DNA from: Plazaster borealis
Lineage: Eukaryota; Echinodermata; Asteroidea; Forcipulatida; Labidiasteridae
DNA length: 64,000 bases
Assembly (NCBI GenBank): GCA_021014325.1
Contig: CM037457.1
Location: forward strand, 5,562,721-5,626,720
Direction of reading: 5' to 3'
Shown here: positions 1 through 10,974 of the stretch, one piece after another
Layout of the letters: each line of letters opens with the position of its first letter
Position numbering within the stretch: the first letter of the stretch is position 1
Translations under genes and position numbers: made by a program
The notes under the pieces: generated by a model
The model's database searches: none
Told to the model about the DNA's origin: nothing
What the model saw: the letters and a program-made list of their open reading frames with translations, nothing else

Positions 1-541
1 CAAGATGGGGGTCAGACTATTTTTTCTTTCAAGCCTCAGTCTCGTCTCATAGATTTTAGTGGGAGAAAAACAAAACCGCTGCACGGTGAAGAATGCAATT
101 AAAGGGATTGTATATGTTTGGTAATTGGAACCCAATGTTTGTTTCAATCCTATATAGTTGTAGACATATCATAAAACTAACCTGCAAAAAATTCATTTCA
201 AAAGGTGTAGTGTTTTGAGATATTGCCGAAAATCTGGAGCAGTTATGTCTGCGCAGGAAGAATAATCTGCAACTGGAATACAAAATCTGAGAAGCCTTAC
301 TGCAGTAACGCTTCTCAGATTCAAAGTTTGGGGGATAAAAAGTAATATATTTTTTCCATAACCGCAGTACTTTGAAGTGAAAAGTTTCTCAAAATGCATT
401 ATACTATTGAAAGCTGCTGTACTTCTTACCAAGTAAGTTTTTACTGCCATTAATTTTCAGAGTCATTACCAAACGTATACAGACCCTTTAACCCTCCCAA
501 CAGTTACCCACGATTTACCTCACCTTTCCTCTTTGCTTGAA
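1..541. other. 3' flank of NAXD, mostly one TTAA-A element
   Basis: Only 50 bp separates the NAXD stop from a complete TTAA-A element (103-487). No AATAAA or ATTAAA was seen on the minus strand here, so the polyadenylation site is probably outside the window. Confidence 0.6.
103..487 (+). mobile_element. TTAA-A MITE copy 1, complete
   Basis: It starts AGGGATTGTATATGTTTGG and ends with ACGTATACAGACCCT, flanked by TTAA on both sides (99-102 and 488-491). The centre is a palindrome with GCGTTACTGCAGTAACGC-type symmetry. It carries no ORF, so it is non-autonomous. Confidence 0.85.
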
Positions 542-707
542 TCATTCGTCAAACAACATGCTGAAGGCTGGGCTGATTTCCTGCATCATGTCAGAGGTCA
601 TCGTACTCCGCTTGTGCTTCCTGAAGGCGAGGGCGCTACAACGTTTGGTCAGGAGACAGGCGCCATACGCCGCGCAGAGAGTAGGAGTGTAGTGTTTCAA
701 AAACTCA
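542..707 (-). CDS. NAXD: NAXD exon 9 (3' end and stop)
   Basis: Acceptor TTTTTCCAG|T completes a split Asn codon. It encodes [30 protein letters not shown] and ends SMLFDE-stop, matching the family C-terminal 'RSTTTTDMI' region. A plus-strand ORF across it is a shadow. Confidence 0.92.
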
Positions 708-3700
708 CTGGAAAAAAATTGGATGGAAAAAAACTACAATCAATGTGGCTCCTTACAGTCATGTCATTCTTGTAAGGGCAAGCTTGGGTTTCTTGAGGAA
801 AGGGCACTGCCATTAAAATATTACAGCAAACTAATTGCCCTCAAAAGCTGTCAAAGACTGTCTTAGACTGTCATAATCTGTAAAAAAGCTGTCATAAACA
901 GTCAACAGCACTTTTGACAGTCATCAAGTCAACAGTCATACAGATTTAAGCACTTAAGGAAAGGGCACTGCCATTAGAATATTACAGCAAACTAATACCC
1001 CTCAAAAGCTGTCAAAGACTGTCATAGACTGTCATAATCTGTAAAAAAGCTGTCATAAACAGTCAACAGCACTTTTGACAGTCATCAAGTCAACAGTCAT
1101 ACAGATTTAAGCACTTAAGGAAAGGGCACTGCCATTAGAATATTACAGCAAACTAATTGCCCTCAAAAGCTGTCAAAGACTGTCATAGACTGTCATAATC
1201 TGTAAAAAAAGCTGTCATAAACAGTCAACAGCACTTTTTACAGTCATCAAGTCAACAGTCATACAGATTTAAGAACTTGAGGAAAGGGCACTGCCATTAG
1301 AATATTACAGCAAACTAAGTGCCTTCAAAAGCTGTCAAATTCTTTATCTTGATGCAATCATTACATCTAACAAATTGTTGCGGTACCCACTGCTAGTTAC
1401 AGGATCAAAATGGCTTCTTTGTTGTGGTTTCAAATCCCACCTGAGTCCGCCTCGTTACCATGGGCAGCACGGAATATCAATACCACTCGTAACTAACCCG
1501 TGGTAGGGAAGCACTGAAAATCACACACGCTTGTTAAAAACATTAAGCGCTTGTAGGGTGCTTGTCAGGTACTTAGTACGCGCGTGTAAAAATTCACGTA
1601 TTTCAACGCAATACATTTGAAATGAATCATGTTTTGATAAGTCCCAATGCGCCTTGAGCACCTTAATTTGGTGGATTTTGGGGCATTATAAATACTCTGT
1701 ATCATTATTATTATTACATGGTCACCCTAAACTGCATACAGTTAGACGTATCACAAGATCGAAAAAGAATGAGAGGGGGCCAGTTGCTCTATGACTTGAT
1801 GCGTCTTTTGACAGCACGCTCTGCATAGACTCTAACACAGAATGGATCAACCACAGGACTAATTCAAATATCCAATATATTTTGAAATTTCAAAGTCACA
1901 CTTCCAGAGGGTTATGATCGAGCAAGGCATTCTGGAAAAGAAAAAGAAACGGCGCGGCGAGATCAGACACCACTTGGAACGAGGTTGCACCCGAGTAGTA
2001 TGCTTGTGATTTTTTGTTCGCAGGACTCCAGAATGCACTGAGTACACATCACCATCGGTGTAGGGTAAACAAAATAAATAATAATAATGATAATAAACTT
2101 ACTTGGGTGTTCTATCTGGATCGGAAAGAGCCTGGTGGGCCCAGAAGCTGAACGTCCCCATTGCTCCTGCTAAAATATCACCCTGTCCCCCACAGCGTCT
2201 GGCACTACCATCACCACAGCATACTAAGACTAGAAAAACAAAAAAAGGTCAAACATAAGAAAAGAGATTGGTATTGGTGACAAAGTAATTTCATAACCAA
2301 AAGCAAGATTTGACAAGGAACCGTGGTCAACCATTGTTATTAATCAACAATGAGCTGAAAATATACCTGTTACGACCCCCTTTATATATTTATTTGTTTC
2401 AGTTTATTTCATTGAAAATAATGCTCTCTGGGAATGCCCACAAAAAACAGGCATTGCTCATAATTTTTAATGGTTTATACATGTATACCGCACTTATAAA
2501 TCCTTGTCATTTGATTGGTGAAACACGCGTCATGTGTTAAACTGTATTTTACCATACATGTATTTACTGCTGCGACGCGTGACGCTAAAAAATGTAACAT
2601 AGGAGTCCTATATTGATAAATATAGGATGCTTTGGACACTCTAAAGAGCAGCAATCACCATGATTTTTATAAATTAGTTGATGCCGGATGTCATGTTATT
2701 CACCGCATGCATGCTGGGAGACGTGACTTCTGTATTTTTGTGTCACATTGGATGACTGGAACAAAGGTCGCATGCACTCACTGTACAACGCTTTGTTTTA
2801 ACCACACAGAGAGGAAAGGTGTCAGTCGGAAATAACGCTAGCTTCTCCCTTTATGTAATCCCCCGATTCCAGGCCTATGTCCTTTTGCTTTGAAAAGTGT
2901 ATTACATTGCATCGAGAGACTTCCATCGTAGTATTTCATTGTATTTGGGCTTAATGGAGGTAAGTCTGAGGGGAGAGAGATTCCAGACTTGGTTCCAGCC
3001 AGGACTCAAATGGTGGTCGTGTCTCACGGCGGAAGTTTTGCGATTCATGGTGTGTGAATATGGTATTTTCTCAAAAGAGAAAGAACAAATCCCAGTGCTT
3101 CAAACAAAATCTTTGTTCTCTTGTTAAGTTATGGTTTCTTTGTGCCAGCGGTACTCTCAAAAAAAGATGATTCCGGCAACTCCGAGAAAATAATCCCGTC
3201 AGGGTGGAAGAGAACAAATGGAAGATCCCCGGTGTTAACTGGTTAAGTTTAGTATCACAATGTTTCTTTTAAACCATGTACTTTCTGAGAAAACTTGTTT
3301 GCACCTTTCAGCTAAACTTTAGTTTTAAGGTAAGACAAGGACTTACCACTGATTCCATTGGATATGATATCGTTCTCTCCTTTCTTACAGATTGTAACGT
3401 TCCCAAGATGTTGACTGAGCCTCATTACATTGCCAACTGCCTCGGCAGGATCTGCGTCATGTCCAATCTGAACAGAACAAGAGATGCATTTCCATGAGTT
3501 GAATATAATTAAAATAATAAGTAACTAATAAGTAAATAATAAGTCCTGACTGATCAATCAACTAGGGTCCGCCCCTTAATACCGCACACACAGATCCTTG
3601 GAAGATGACAACAGATCGCCTCCAATCTATTACCCTAGTATAGGAAAATAATTGTTGAACGCTGTGTGATGAGGTCCATGGGTTTTGTACACCTTCAGGG

Positions 3701-6700
3701 GGCAAATGGCACACTCTACTTCGCCTCAAGTGCCATTTGCCCCCTCGGGTGTACAAAACACCATGGACCCCACCACAGCGTGCAACGATTGTATATTGGT
3801 AAACCCAAATGATAGTAAACACTTACCACATTCCTATAGAGACGATTGAATTCCACTTTGTTTGGTGTGAGGATGGCCTTGGTGTAATCCTTAACAATCT
3901 CAGGCTTTTCACCAAGAAGATAAACAGCATCCTAACAGAATCAACAAATATTGTTTGCGGTTTCAAGGATGGCCGAGCACGATTAAAAAAATAATAGGAT
4001 TCATGAATGTAACACACTTTTAAATTGAGTATCAAAGCTTATTCCACTTGGATTTCACTTATTGAATTATTGAACTTTACTGTAAATACATGAAGTATTA
4101 ACCAGTTAGCACCGAGATCTTCAATTTTTTCACTTCCACCATAGTTTTCTCAGAATTGCTGGAATCATTTTTATTTTGAGAGTACCGCTGGCACAAAGAA
4201 ACCATGACTTAACAAAGCCAAGAGAACACAGATTCTGTTTGAAGCACTGTGATTTGCTCTTTCTCTTTCGAGAAGATACATTATTCACACACTGTGAATC
4301 GCAAAACCTCGGGTGGGAGACACGGCCGCCAATTGGATACATGTCCAAAAACCAAGGCTGGAATCAGACTTACCACCATTGAGCCGAAATACAATGAAAT
4401 ACAATGGTGGAAGCCTCTCGATGCCATGTAATCCTCTTCTTACAAATATATATTGACTAGAGCGCTAACCCCCCATTATACAGGCACAAGTTTTTAGAAG
4501 CCTCCTGAGTGCAGACAGAAAAGAATGTTTAGATCTACCCTTACCGCATCAATCACCATTGGAATCTTTAGCTCTTTGGCCCGTTCAATCACTGCCTGAA
4601 ATAACAAACATAAAGCAAGACCGACATTATGGTTTATAGACAAGACACAACATTCGCTGGGGGACTTTGGGTGGCTCGGAGTCAACAAACTTACCAGGTA
4701 ATTTTCCATTGTTGAGGTAATTCTGAGCATGCACACATTTCTGAGAACGATGGATTTATTGGCAAGTCCGAATTGGTGGCTACAGCTACGGCTAGATTTC
4801 CGCGTCACCATGCGTTGAAGTACAGTACAAGTACATCCTTAGCAACACCCTTAGTAACAGTCCTAGCCATAGCTGTAGCAGCCAAATTAGATCTGGCTTT
4901 AATCTGCTGCCACCTAGTGTCCCTATCGAACATATCATCACTTCTGCTCTTAAAAAAGCTTCCTATCTAAGAATTAAGACTTATAAAGGCTGATTCATAC
5001 GCTAGAGTGAATCAACCACTGGCCTAATTCAACTGTGCAATATAGGTTTGTACAATTAAATCGCACAGCTCCAGGGGTTAATATTGAGCAAGGAAAACTG
5101 GGAAAAAACAATGCACCCATGGGAATGAGGTTGAGCAGTGCCACGAACATGGGTCCAGGGCCCACTTTCATAAAGCTTCTTAACACAAAAAGCAGCTTAG
5201 CACAACAAAATTAAGCTTATCAGAAAAGGGATACCAGCCAAACTACCATTTCACATGTACGATGTGTGACCGGTGTCCTACTTTTTTTCACTTGGCAGAA
5301 AATGTTAAAGCTATATTTTCTGCTTAAGCAGCTCTATGAAATTGGAACCAGATCTTGGAAGATTTTGTATGAGGTAGAGTACAAAATAGTTGGTGTAAAC
5401 TTCTTACCGCAACATTCTTCAAGAGGGCTTCATCTCTACCCAGCCCTGGTCCTATGATGAGGGTATGCATACGAGGAAGCCAGGCGCAGGTCTCTTCAAC
5501 TGCTTCCTGGCTATCTCTATAAGTAGAAATCAATCAACAAGAAATTGAGAAAACACAAATCATCATCACTCAATAGACTGTGCAAGGGTAGTGGCCGAGC
5601 AGTTAAGAGCACCAAACTTAAGCTCTGGTGTTTCTGATCAGCAGAGTGTGGGTTTTTGATCGTCAAAGTTTGTTTCAAAACAAAACAAAACCAACACAAT
5701 TACATACAATGTTTCTTTCTTACACATTCTCCAACAAGCCAATACTTACATTAATGGATAGAAAATTTCATACTGTCGGAAAATAGTTGGTTTTGGGCCT
5801 AATTTTAAGTAGTCCAGTCAGAGGGCAAAATATGCTGACGATAGTCTAAAACATTGTAACGTAAAAAGCCGCCATAATCGCACATGTAATTCCTGCATTC
5901 TGATTGGTGGAGACTCTTTTTAGTTTACAGACCCTTTTTAGTTTACAGACCCCTTTGGGTTTACAGACCCTCTAAGCTAACTGACCTTTCAAAGGAAAAA
6001 CAAAACTCAGAGGCTCTACTTACAGAACTGGATGTACTATGAGTTCAGGTGAGTAAGACTTGATGGCCATTGCAGCATCTCTAGTGCAGAAAACATGTGA
6101 CAGATCACAACCCTGGAAGCAACAACAGTGTCAATTAGGTCTCAAGTACATGTACATGTAGATGATGAAATTTGACATGGTGAAAACATAATCTGTTTGT
6201 ACTGAGCATACTGATCAGCCTGTGGAAATATTCCATATTCCTGCGTGGACAGCAGCTTTGGATAGTATAATGCATTTTGAGAAAATTTTCACTTCGAAGT
6301 ACTGCGGTTATGGAAAAAGATATCACTTTTTATCTCCCAAAACATTTGAATCTGAGAGGCGTTAAGCGTAACGCTTCTCAGAGTGTGTATTCCAATGTAG
6401 ATTATTCTTCCTGCGTGGACATAACCGCTCCAGATTTTCGGCAATATCTCAAAAACGCTACCACCTTTTCAAATGAATTTTTCAAAGGTTAGTTTTATGG
6501 CATATATCTGCAACTATATAGGATTGAAACAAACAGTGAATTCCAATTACCAAACGTACATAATCCATTTAGGTTATATTATTTTTGGCATTATCTTGAG
6601 TTCATGATGTAAAAAAAGCATAACAAGACCGAGGCATCGGCAGATAATACTCACCGTTTTCAAAGCCGACATCCCAGCAAAGAAAGGTGCCCCTGTGTAT

Positions 6701-9700
6701 TCCTTGCACCCTCCTATGGTGGCAAGGCGTCCATCTTGTCCCTTGTGCTTACCCCGTTGTAACTGAGGAATGACTGATTGCACCATACGGAGTACGTCTC
6801 CACTATCCGTCAATGTAGTCACCACATTGTGCTTGGTGGACTTGGACCCAAGACCTTTCAGTAGAAACATATAACGGAAAAACATTCAAGATGAACAAAA
6901 GCTGAAGATTTCATTTTCGCAAAATAATTATTCATAATATATTTTGGATTATAAGATAAACTTTGGCTTTGCATGCAATTTTTTTTTTTTTCAAGGAACG
7001 CAATCAATCAATCAATCGATCAATCAATCAATCAAAATGAACAGTTTCAAACAAAAGAACCTAGACTCCATGCGTGTAATTTTTTTTTTACATTATGGGG
7101 AGTCCTGCCTGTGCGTGGAGAATTCGGAATGCATACACATTGTGTGTTGTAATATTGTGTACAAACTGCCAACCCCATATTCCATGCGTGGTGAGTGTGC
7201 CCGACCAATCACTGCATGTCAGTGGTCTCCGGGCACTCTACGCACGGAGAGTGTGGAGATCATAAATATTCATTGATGCAAAAGCAATACCCAACGCAAG
7301 TGTGCCGAATTGTCTCCGAGTGCTCCACGCAAGGAGAGTGTGGAGATCATGATAGCCATTGTGTTGGCCCATACCCAATCGTTCCACTCTCTCCACGCAC
7401 AGGCAGGACTCCCCATAATCTCATAGAAAAAAGAATATCTGCACACTCTCCATGCAGGGAGTCTAGGTTCTTTCGTTTGAAACTGTATAAAGCGCCTTAA
7501 TCAAAGGTTTGCTCAAAGGTGCTTCAATGCAAGTCTAGTCCCCAATATTAACCTCACAGCATGACATTTTATATGAAATGCAGGCTCTGGCTCCATCTTT
7601 TTGATGGCTAGTGAACAAGGATGCACACAAGTGAAGTATACAATTTTCGTGCGATTGAATGAATCTGCATGCAGCTTGCTGTACTGTAAAAATACATTTG
7701 ACATTTTACAGAAATCCACGTAAAGGTGTCTCACATGCCTGTTCACGGTTAATAATTATTTAATTCTTAAAGCCACTGGACACTATTGGTAATTGTCAAA
7801 GACCAGTCTTCTCACTTGGTGTATCTCAACATATGCACAAAATAACAAACCTGTGAAAATTTGAACTCAATTGGTCGTCGAAGTTGCGAGATAATAATGG
7901 AAGAAAAAACACCCTTGTCACACAAAGTTGTGTGCTTTCAGATGCTTGATTTCGGGACCTCAAAATCTAATTCTGAGGTCTCGAAATCAAATTCGTGGAA
8001 AACGACTTTTTTCTCAAAATTACGTTACTTCAGAGGGAGCCGTTTCTCACAATGTTTTATACTATCAACGGCTCTCTATTGCTTATTACCAAGTAATTTT
8101 TTATGCTAACAATTATTTTGAGTAATTACCAATAGTGTCCACTGCCTTTAATGTCTGAAAAAATCTGGAAAATACAAAAATATTTTTTAAAGTTACTTTG
8201 GATATGAGCTTAGCACGTGCTGACATATTTTAATATTTCCATTGTCTTTTAAAACCACATCGTCACCGGTCAGCTCATAGGGGATGCCATGACATCCTAA
8301 GCTGGACCATGCCCGCACGTTCTAGAGGGGGTGTCAATCAATAGGGGTCAGTGATTTGGCTAGGAGGGGGCCTGACAAAACGACAAAATCGGTATGTCAA
8401 TTGTCAACGGTCGATGAAACCAAAATATCAAACTTAAAACAATTTTAAAAGCAAACCAAATATGGTTGGACATGAAAACAACACACTTGGATAAAACAGT
8501 TGTTAAAAAAATGCAAAACAAACCCTTTTAACCTATGGAAAATATGTGCTGACCGGGGACCTTGCAAACACACAAGTCCCTCGCTGGAGGGTCAAGTCAT
8601 TTTCCTACACCTGGATCGTCTCCTTTTTAGAATCAACATAATTTTAAATACTATGTTTGAGTTGTCTGTAACGTAAAAATCCAAAGAAAGCTGTGAAACT
8701 TCATAAGTGTAAATAAGGGTAAATAATTCCTCTCACTAATCTGTACTTTTCTTCCACCAAGCTACTACCTCAGACAGGAAATTGATAATTTACCGGCATC
8801 AACTCTGCCAAATGTTGAAATGTAAAAAAAGAAGTGGAGGCAGAGAATGCAAGGACAAAACTGCCTCTTTTCAGGCCAGAAAATGCTTAGTGCATAAAAC
8901 CTTGATAACTTTATATCGCTAACGTACAATGGAAAAATCAGGTGCAAATCAAAACTTTCCATCTTCGTGCAAAAGTGTGGAGAATTCCAGTTTTCAGAAG
9001 GGTTGGTAAATAAATTCACACCTTCAAGAAAAGAATGGCAAGTCTTTCCCTCCTTCCGAATCCTGATTGTTTTAAGTGCTTATTTTTCATCTTGATTGAA
9101 CTTTGCCCTAGGAACACGATTGTAGTACGTCATCAGGAAAACAAATTTGTTGCAATAATCATAACCCCCTCCCCTAGACTGTTGGAGACCATCAAGGTTT
9201 GTGGGACCAGGGGTCGATTTCACAAAACTCTTCCTAACTTAGGACTAGTCCTAGGCAATGCTAAGAGATAGGACTAGTCTTAAGTGCTGGTCCTAACTTA
9301 AGACTAGTCCTATCTCTTAGCATTGCCTAGGACAAGTCCTAAGTTAGGAAGAGTTTTGTGAAATCGACCCCTGGGTTTTTTATTACCACAACTAAAGACA
9401 AAATGAAATAAAATTGTTGAATTATGAACCGCGGCGGAAGGAAATTATGGTTGATAGAACTAGGTCAATTCTTATTGAATAATAGGCAGTGTATATTGTG
9501 CCGGCAACTGAACATGTGCAGTGAGTGTTTTGGGGTCTTAGACCATTTATTTATAGATTTCAGACTTTATTGAGTTTATTTAGTGGGGTGCACCCACCAC
9601 AAGGCCATGGGCTACCTCCATGCCAAGACTATCCCACCGTGAGCCGTGTCCTTCACCAGCTGCACTCTCTGAGTGACTGCAATGCAAGGACAACAAGTGG

Positions 9701-9842
9701 CGGCCACCATCAACTCTCCGCGTGCACGACTGTGGTACCGAGATTTACTCTTCGTTTACTTACCGAATGGAGCGGACTTGGAACATGCAGTACGCTTTGC
9801 TAGACCTGTGATGTTCACAATTAAGGTGGGTATGCTCAGCAT
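542..9842 (-). CDS. NAXD: NAXD, ATP/ADP-dependent NAD(P)H-hydrate dehydratase, complete 9-exon gene
   Basis: The CDS joins (minus strand, 5' to 3') 9764-9842, 6655-6854, 6024-6112, 5408-5516, 4545-4595, 3827-3931, 3347-3467, 2103-2229 and 542-707: 1047 nt, 348 aa, close to human NAXD (about 347 aa). All junctions are GT/AG and in phase. The family dehydrates the damaged S-form NADHX/NADPHX using a nucleoside phosphate, working with the epimerase NAXE. Visible motifs are KHKGQDGR (residues 62-69), [14 protein letters not shown] (74-87), GPGLGRD (145-151), TPNKVEF (198-204) and the nucleotide/catalytic loop CGGQGD (264-269). The first 26 residues are hydrophobic with R and K and no acid, consistent with a mitochondrial presequence. 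An in-frame upstream ATG at 9887 would add 15 residues; I chose 9842 because it has A at -3. Identity is assigned from recalled family sequence. Confidence 0.95.
795..1342. repeat. 161-bp tandem repeat in NAXD intron 8, about 3.3 copies
   Basis: The landmark 'agggcactgc' recurs at 801, 962, 1123 and 1285 (spacing 161, 161, 162). Each unit holds several CTGTCA/TGACAG hexamers. Confidence 0.95.
1338..2080 (+). repeat. Diverged SINE-4 remnants in NAXD intron 8
   Basis: 1338-1420 resembles the 5' part of the 58383 element (gcggtaccc...ctgct). 1990-2075 resembles its tail (cagaactc...actgagta...tcggtgtaggg). The middle is not recognisable. Confidence 0.4.
2103..2229 (-). CDS. NAXD: NAXD exon 8
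   Basis: It encodes [20 protein letters not shown] and [20 protein letters not shown]. The CGGQGD loop carries the conserved Asp. Acceptor TTTCTAG, donor CCCAA|GTAAGT. Confidence 0.93.
2885..3240 (+). repeat. Dispersed repeat K copy 1 (inverted partner of 4135-4440)
   Basis: It contains atggtttctttgtgccagcg followed by gtactctcaaaa, the exact reverse complement of bases near 4170-4205. Similarity continues over roughly 300 bp. A third, diverged copy is at 51130-51495. Confidence 0.8.
3347..3467 (-). CDS. NAXD: NAXD exon 7
   Basis: It encodes [20 protein letters not shown] and a stretch containing [16 protein letters not shown], the family 'VQKGERDILSNG' region. Acceptor TGTTCAG, donor AGTG|GTAAGT, leaving one base. 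Confidence 0.93.
3655..3790. repeat. Imperfect palindrome in NAXD intron 6
   Basis: The left arm (gtccatgggttttgtacacc...gggggcaaatggca) pairs with the right arm (tgccatttgccccct...ggtgtacaaaacaccatggac) around a short loop near 3720. It is probably a small foldback MITE. Confidence 0.8.
3827..3931 (-). CDS. NAXD: NAXD exon 6
   Basis: It encodes [20 protein letters not shown] then [15 protein letters not shown], including the family TPN-x-VEF motif. Both ends are phase 0. With exon 7 it lies between the two arms of an inverted repeat (2885-3240 and 4135-4440). Confidence 0.93.
4135..4440 (-). repeat. Dispersed repeat K copy 2 (inverted)
   Basis: Reverse complement of the 2885-3240 copy, including ttttgagagtaccgctggca. 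It lies in intron 5, so the two copies flank exons 6 and 7. Confidence 0.8.
4545..4595 (-). CDS. NAXD: NAXD exon 5
   Basis: A 51-bp micro-exon encoding [17 protein letters not shown]. Acceptor TTTCAG, donor GCG|GTAAGG, both phase 0. Confidence 0.92.
4770..4905. repeat. Palindromic MITE M copy 1
   Basis: Ends ccgaattggtggctacagc and gctgtagcagccaaatt are inverted. The same organisation recurs at 42236-42362. Confidence 0.55.
5155..5346. mobile_element. Family E palindromic MITE copy 1
   Basis: Begins gggcccactttcataaagct and ends agcagctctatgaaattgg, as inverted ends. Inside are the family blocks 'acaacaaaattaagctta' and 'ccagccaaactacca'. Confidence 0.8.
5408..5516 (-). CDS. NAXD: NAXD exon 4
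   Basis: It encodes [19 protein letters not shown] and [23 protein letters not shown] is the conserved glycine-rich nucleotide-binding stretch. Acceptor TTATAG, donor GCG|GTAAGA. Confidence 0.93.
5584..5670 (+). mobile_element. SINE-1 head fragment (tRNA-Leu/Ser-like)
   Basis: Box A-like 'tggccgagcagttaagagc' is followed by 'aagctctggtgtttctgatc' and 'gtgtgggtttttgatc'. It is truncated after the box B region. Confidence 0.7.
6024..6112 (-). CDS. NAXD: NAXD exon 3
   Basis: It encodes [14 protein letters not shown] followed by [12 protein letters not shown], matching the family block after the YTGAP motif. Acceptor TTCCAG, donor CT|GTAAGT. It starts in phase 0 and leaves two bases. Confidence 0.93.
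6249..6571 (-). mobile_element. TTAA-A MITE copy 2, truncated
   Basis: Starts inside the family at 'agcagctttggatagtataa' and runs to the degenerate terminus 'accaaacgtacataatcc'. It lies in NAXD intron 2. Confidence 0.75.
6655..6854 (-). CDS. NAXD: NAXD exon 2
   Basis: Acceptor CTGAAAG|GT, donor ACG|GTGAGT, leaving in phase 0. It encodes residues 27-93, including KHKGQDGR and [14 protein letters not shown], the most diagnostic block of the family N-terminal half. Confidence 0.93.
6996..7034. repeat. (AATC)n microsatellite
   Basis: About eight AATC units, one interrupted by a G. Confidence 0.9.
7040..7485. mobile_element. Long-TIR MITE in NAXD intron 1
   Basis: The left end 'cagtttcaaacaaaagaacc' with 'tagactcc' is matched by the right end 'ggagtctaggttctttcgtt' with 'tgaaactg'. 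Further inside, 'ggggagtcctgcctgtgcgt' pairs with 'cacgcacaggcaggactccc'. The core repeats a 'tccacgca..ggagagtgtggagatcat' block. Confidence 0.8.
7771..8147 (+). mobile_element. TTAA-B MITE copy 1
   Basis: Starts AGCCACTGGACACTATTGG, ends CCAATAGTGTCCACTGCCT, and is flanked by TTAA (7767-7770 and 8148-8151). Confidence 0.85.
8150..9210. other. NAXD intron 1 without recognised content
   Basis: AT-rich sequence. I see no exon-like stretch with splice sites, no tandem array and no family repeat. Confidence 0.5.
9211..9373. mobile_element. Foldback palindrome F copy 1, near-perfect
   Basis: Begins 'gggtcgatttcacaaaactc' and ends with its reverse complement. Its arms contain ctaacttaggactagtccta and gcaatgctaagagata. 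It is a hairpin of about 160 bp; another copy is at 62291-62430. Confidence 0.85.
9764..9842 (-). CDS. NAXD: NAXD exon 1 (start and putative targeting peptide)
   Basis: It encodes [20 protein letters not shown] and a few more residues, ending G|GTAAGT in phase 1. That joins exon 2 to make a GLGSKS sequence. It lies 2.9 kb upstream of exon 2, so the link rests on phase, donor quality and N-terminal character. Confidence 0.75.
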
Positions 9843-9950
9843 CCTGGTAGGCGATAAGAACCTCGTAAAAACAACAAAAACTGGCATTAAAGTACCAATA
9901 AGAAATGCATTTACGCGAGTACTGTATGAGAGAAAGACAACAATTAAAGT

Positions 9951-9968
9951 GCGCCCTCTATCGGTCGT
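9951..9968 (-). promoter_or_regulatory. CTCF-like motif upstream of NAXD
   Basis: On the minus strand it reads ACGACCGATAGAGGGCGC, about 110 bp upstream of the NAXD start. It differs at one base from the motif at 38268-38285 and resembles the known CTCF core (AG-x-GGGCGC). Binding is inferred. Confidence 0.45.
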
Positions 9969-10170
9969 AAAAGTTTCTTTAAATATTATTGATCAAACCA
10001 GCCGCCCCGCCACTCCCATTAATTGCGTCTATGAACATTCCTGTATTAAGTTAACATATTTGTTTACTCCTCAGCACTGTCACTTCCAGTTTCATCATGC
10101 TTAGAAAAAAGAAGGGGGTTAAAAAATATTGAAAATGGAAACGTTTGATAGTGCTTTCATTTTTGTGTAA

Positions 10171-10512
10171 AGGCACTCAACACGTTTGGTAATTGTCAAA
10201 GACCAATGTTCTCACTTGGTGTATCCCAACATATGCATAAAATAACAAGCTTGTGAAAATTTGGGCTCAATTGGTCATCGAAGTTGCAAGAAAATGTTGA
10301 AAGAAAAAACAACCCTGTTGTACAAATTTGTGTGCTTTTAGATAGGAATAAAAGGCTTCTTGTAAGAAGTCCTCTTTCTCAAAAACTACGTTACTTCAGA
10401 GGGAGTCGTTTCCTACAATGTTTTATACTATCAACAGCTCTCGTTGCTTGTTACCAAGTAAATTTTTATGCTAATATTTGTTTTGAGTCATTACCAAACG
10501 TGTATGATACCT
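10171..10512 (+). mobile_element. TTAA-B MITE copy 2
   Basis: Starts AGGCACTCAACACGTTTGG and ends CCAAACGTGTATGATACCT. The right flank is TTAA (10513-10516); the left flank is the mutated GTAA. Confidence 0.85.
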
Positions 10513-10567
10513 TTAAGCATAGTTGACCCAGCAAGTCAACAAAGATAAAATAAAATGTTTACTTTAA

Positions 10568-10894
10568 TGGGTCTGTATACGTTTGGTAATGACTCTGAAA
10601 ATTTATGGCAATAAAAACTTACTTGGTAAGAAGCAGCTTTGTTTAATGCATTTTGAAAAACTTTTCATTTAAAAGTACTGCGATTATGGAAAAAGATATC
10701 ACTTTTTATCCCCAAACCAATTGCAGATTATTCTTCCTGCGTGGACATAATCGCTCCAGATTTTCGTCAATATCGCAAAAACGCTACCACCTTTTGAAAT
10801 GAAATTTTCACAGGTTAGTTTTATGGTATACATCTACAACTTTATAGGATTGAAACAAACAGTGGGTTCCAGTTACCAAATGTATACAATCCCT
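10568..10894 (-). mobile_element. TTAA-A MITE copy 3
   Basis: Starts TGGGTCTGTATACGTTTGG and ends ATGTATACAATCCCT, with TTAA at 10564-10567 and 10895-10898. The central palindrome is shortened compared with copy 1. Confidence 0.85.
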
Positions 10895-10974
10895 TTAAAG
10901 AATTATATTGTTACCATGTATATATTGAGTTTTTTTTTAAATATGGAATTGTTTACAGATCTTACTTAACTCAA

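Noticed and set aside
9673..10104. 143-codon plus-strand ORF
   Set aside because: It lies antisense to NAXD exon 1 and its promoter and resembles nothing I know. The minus-strand exon fits by phase and content.
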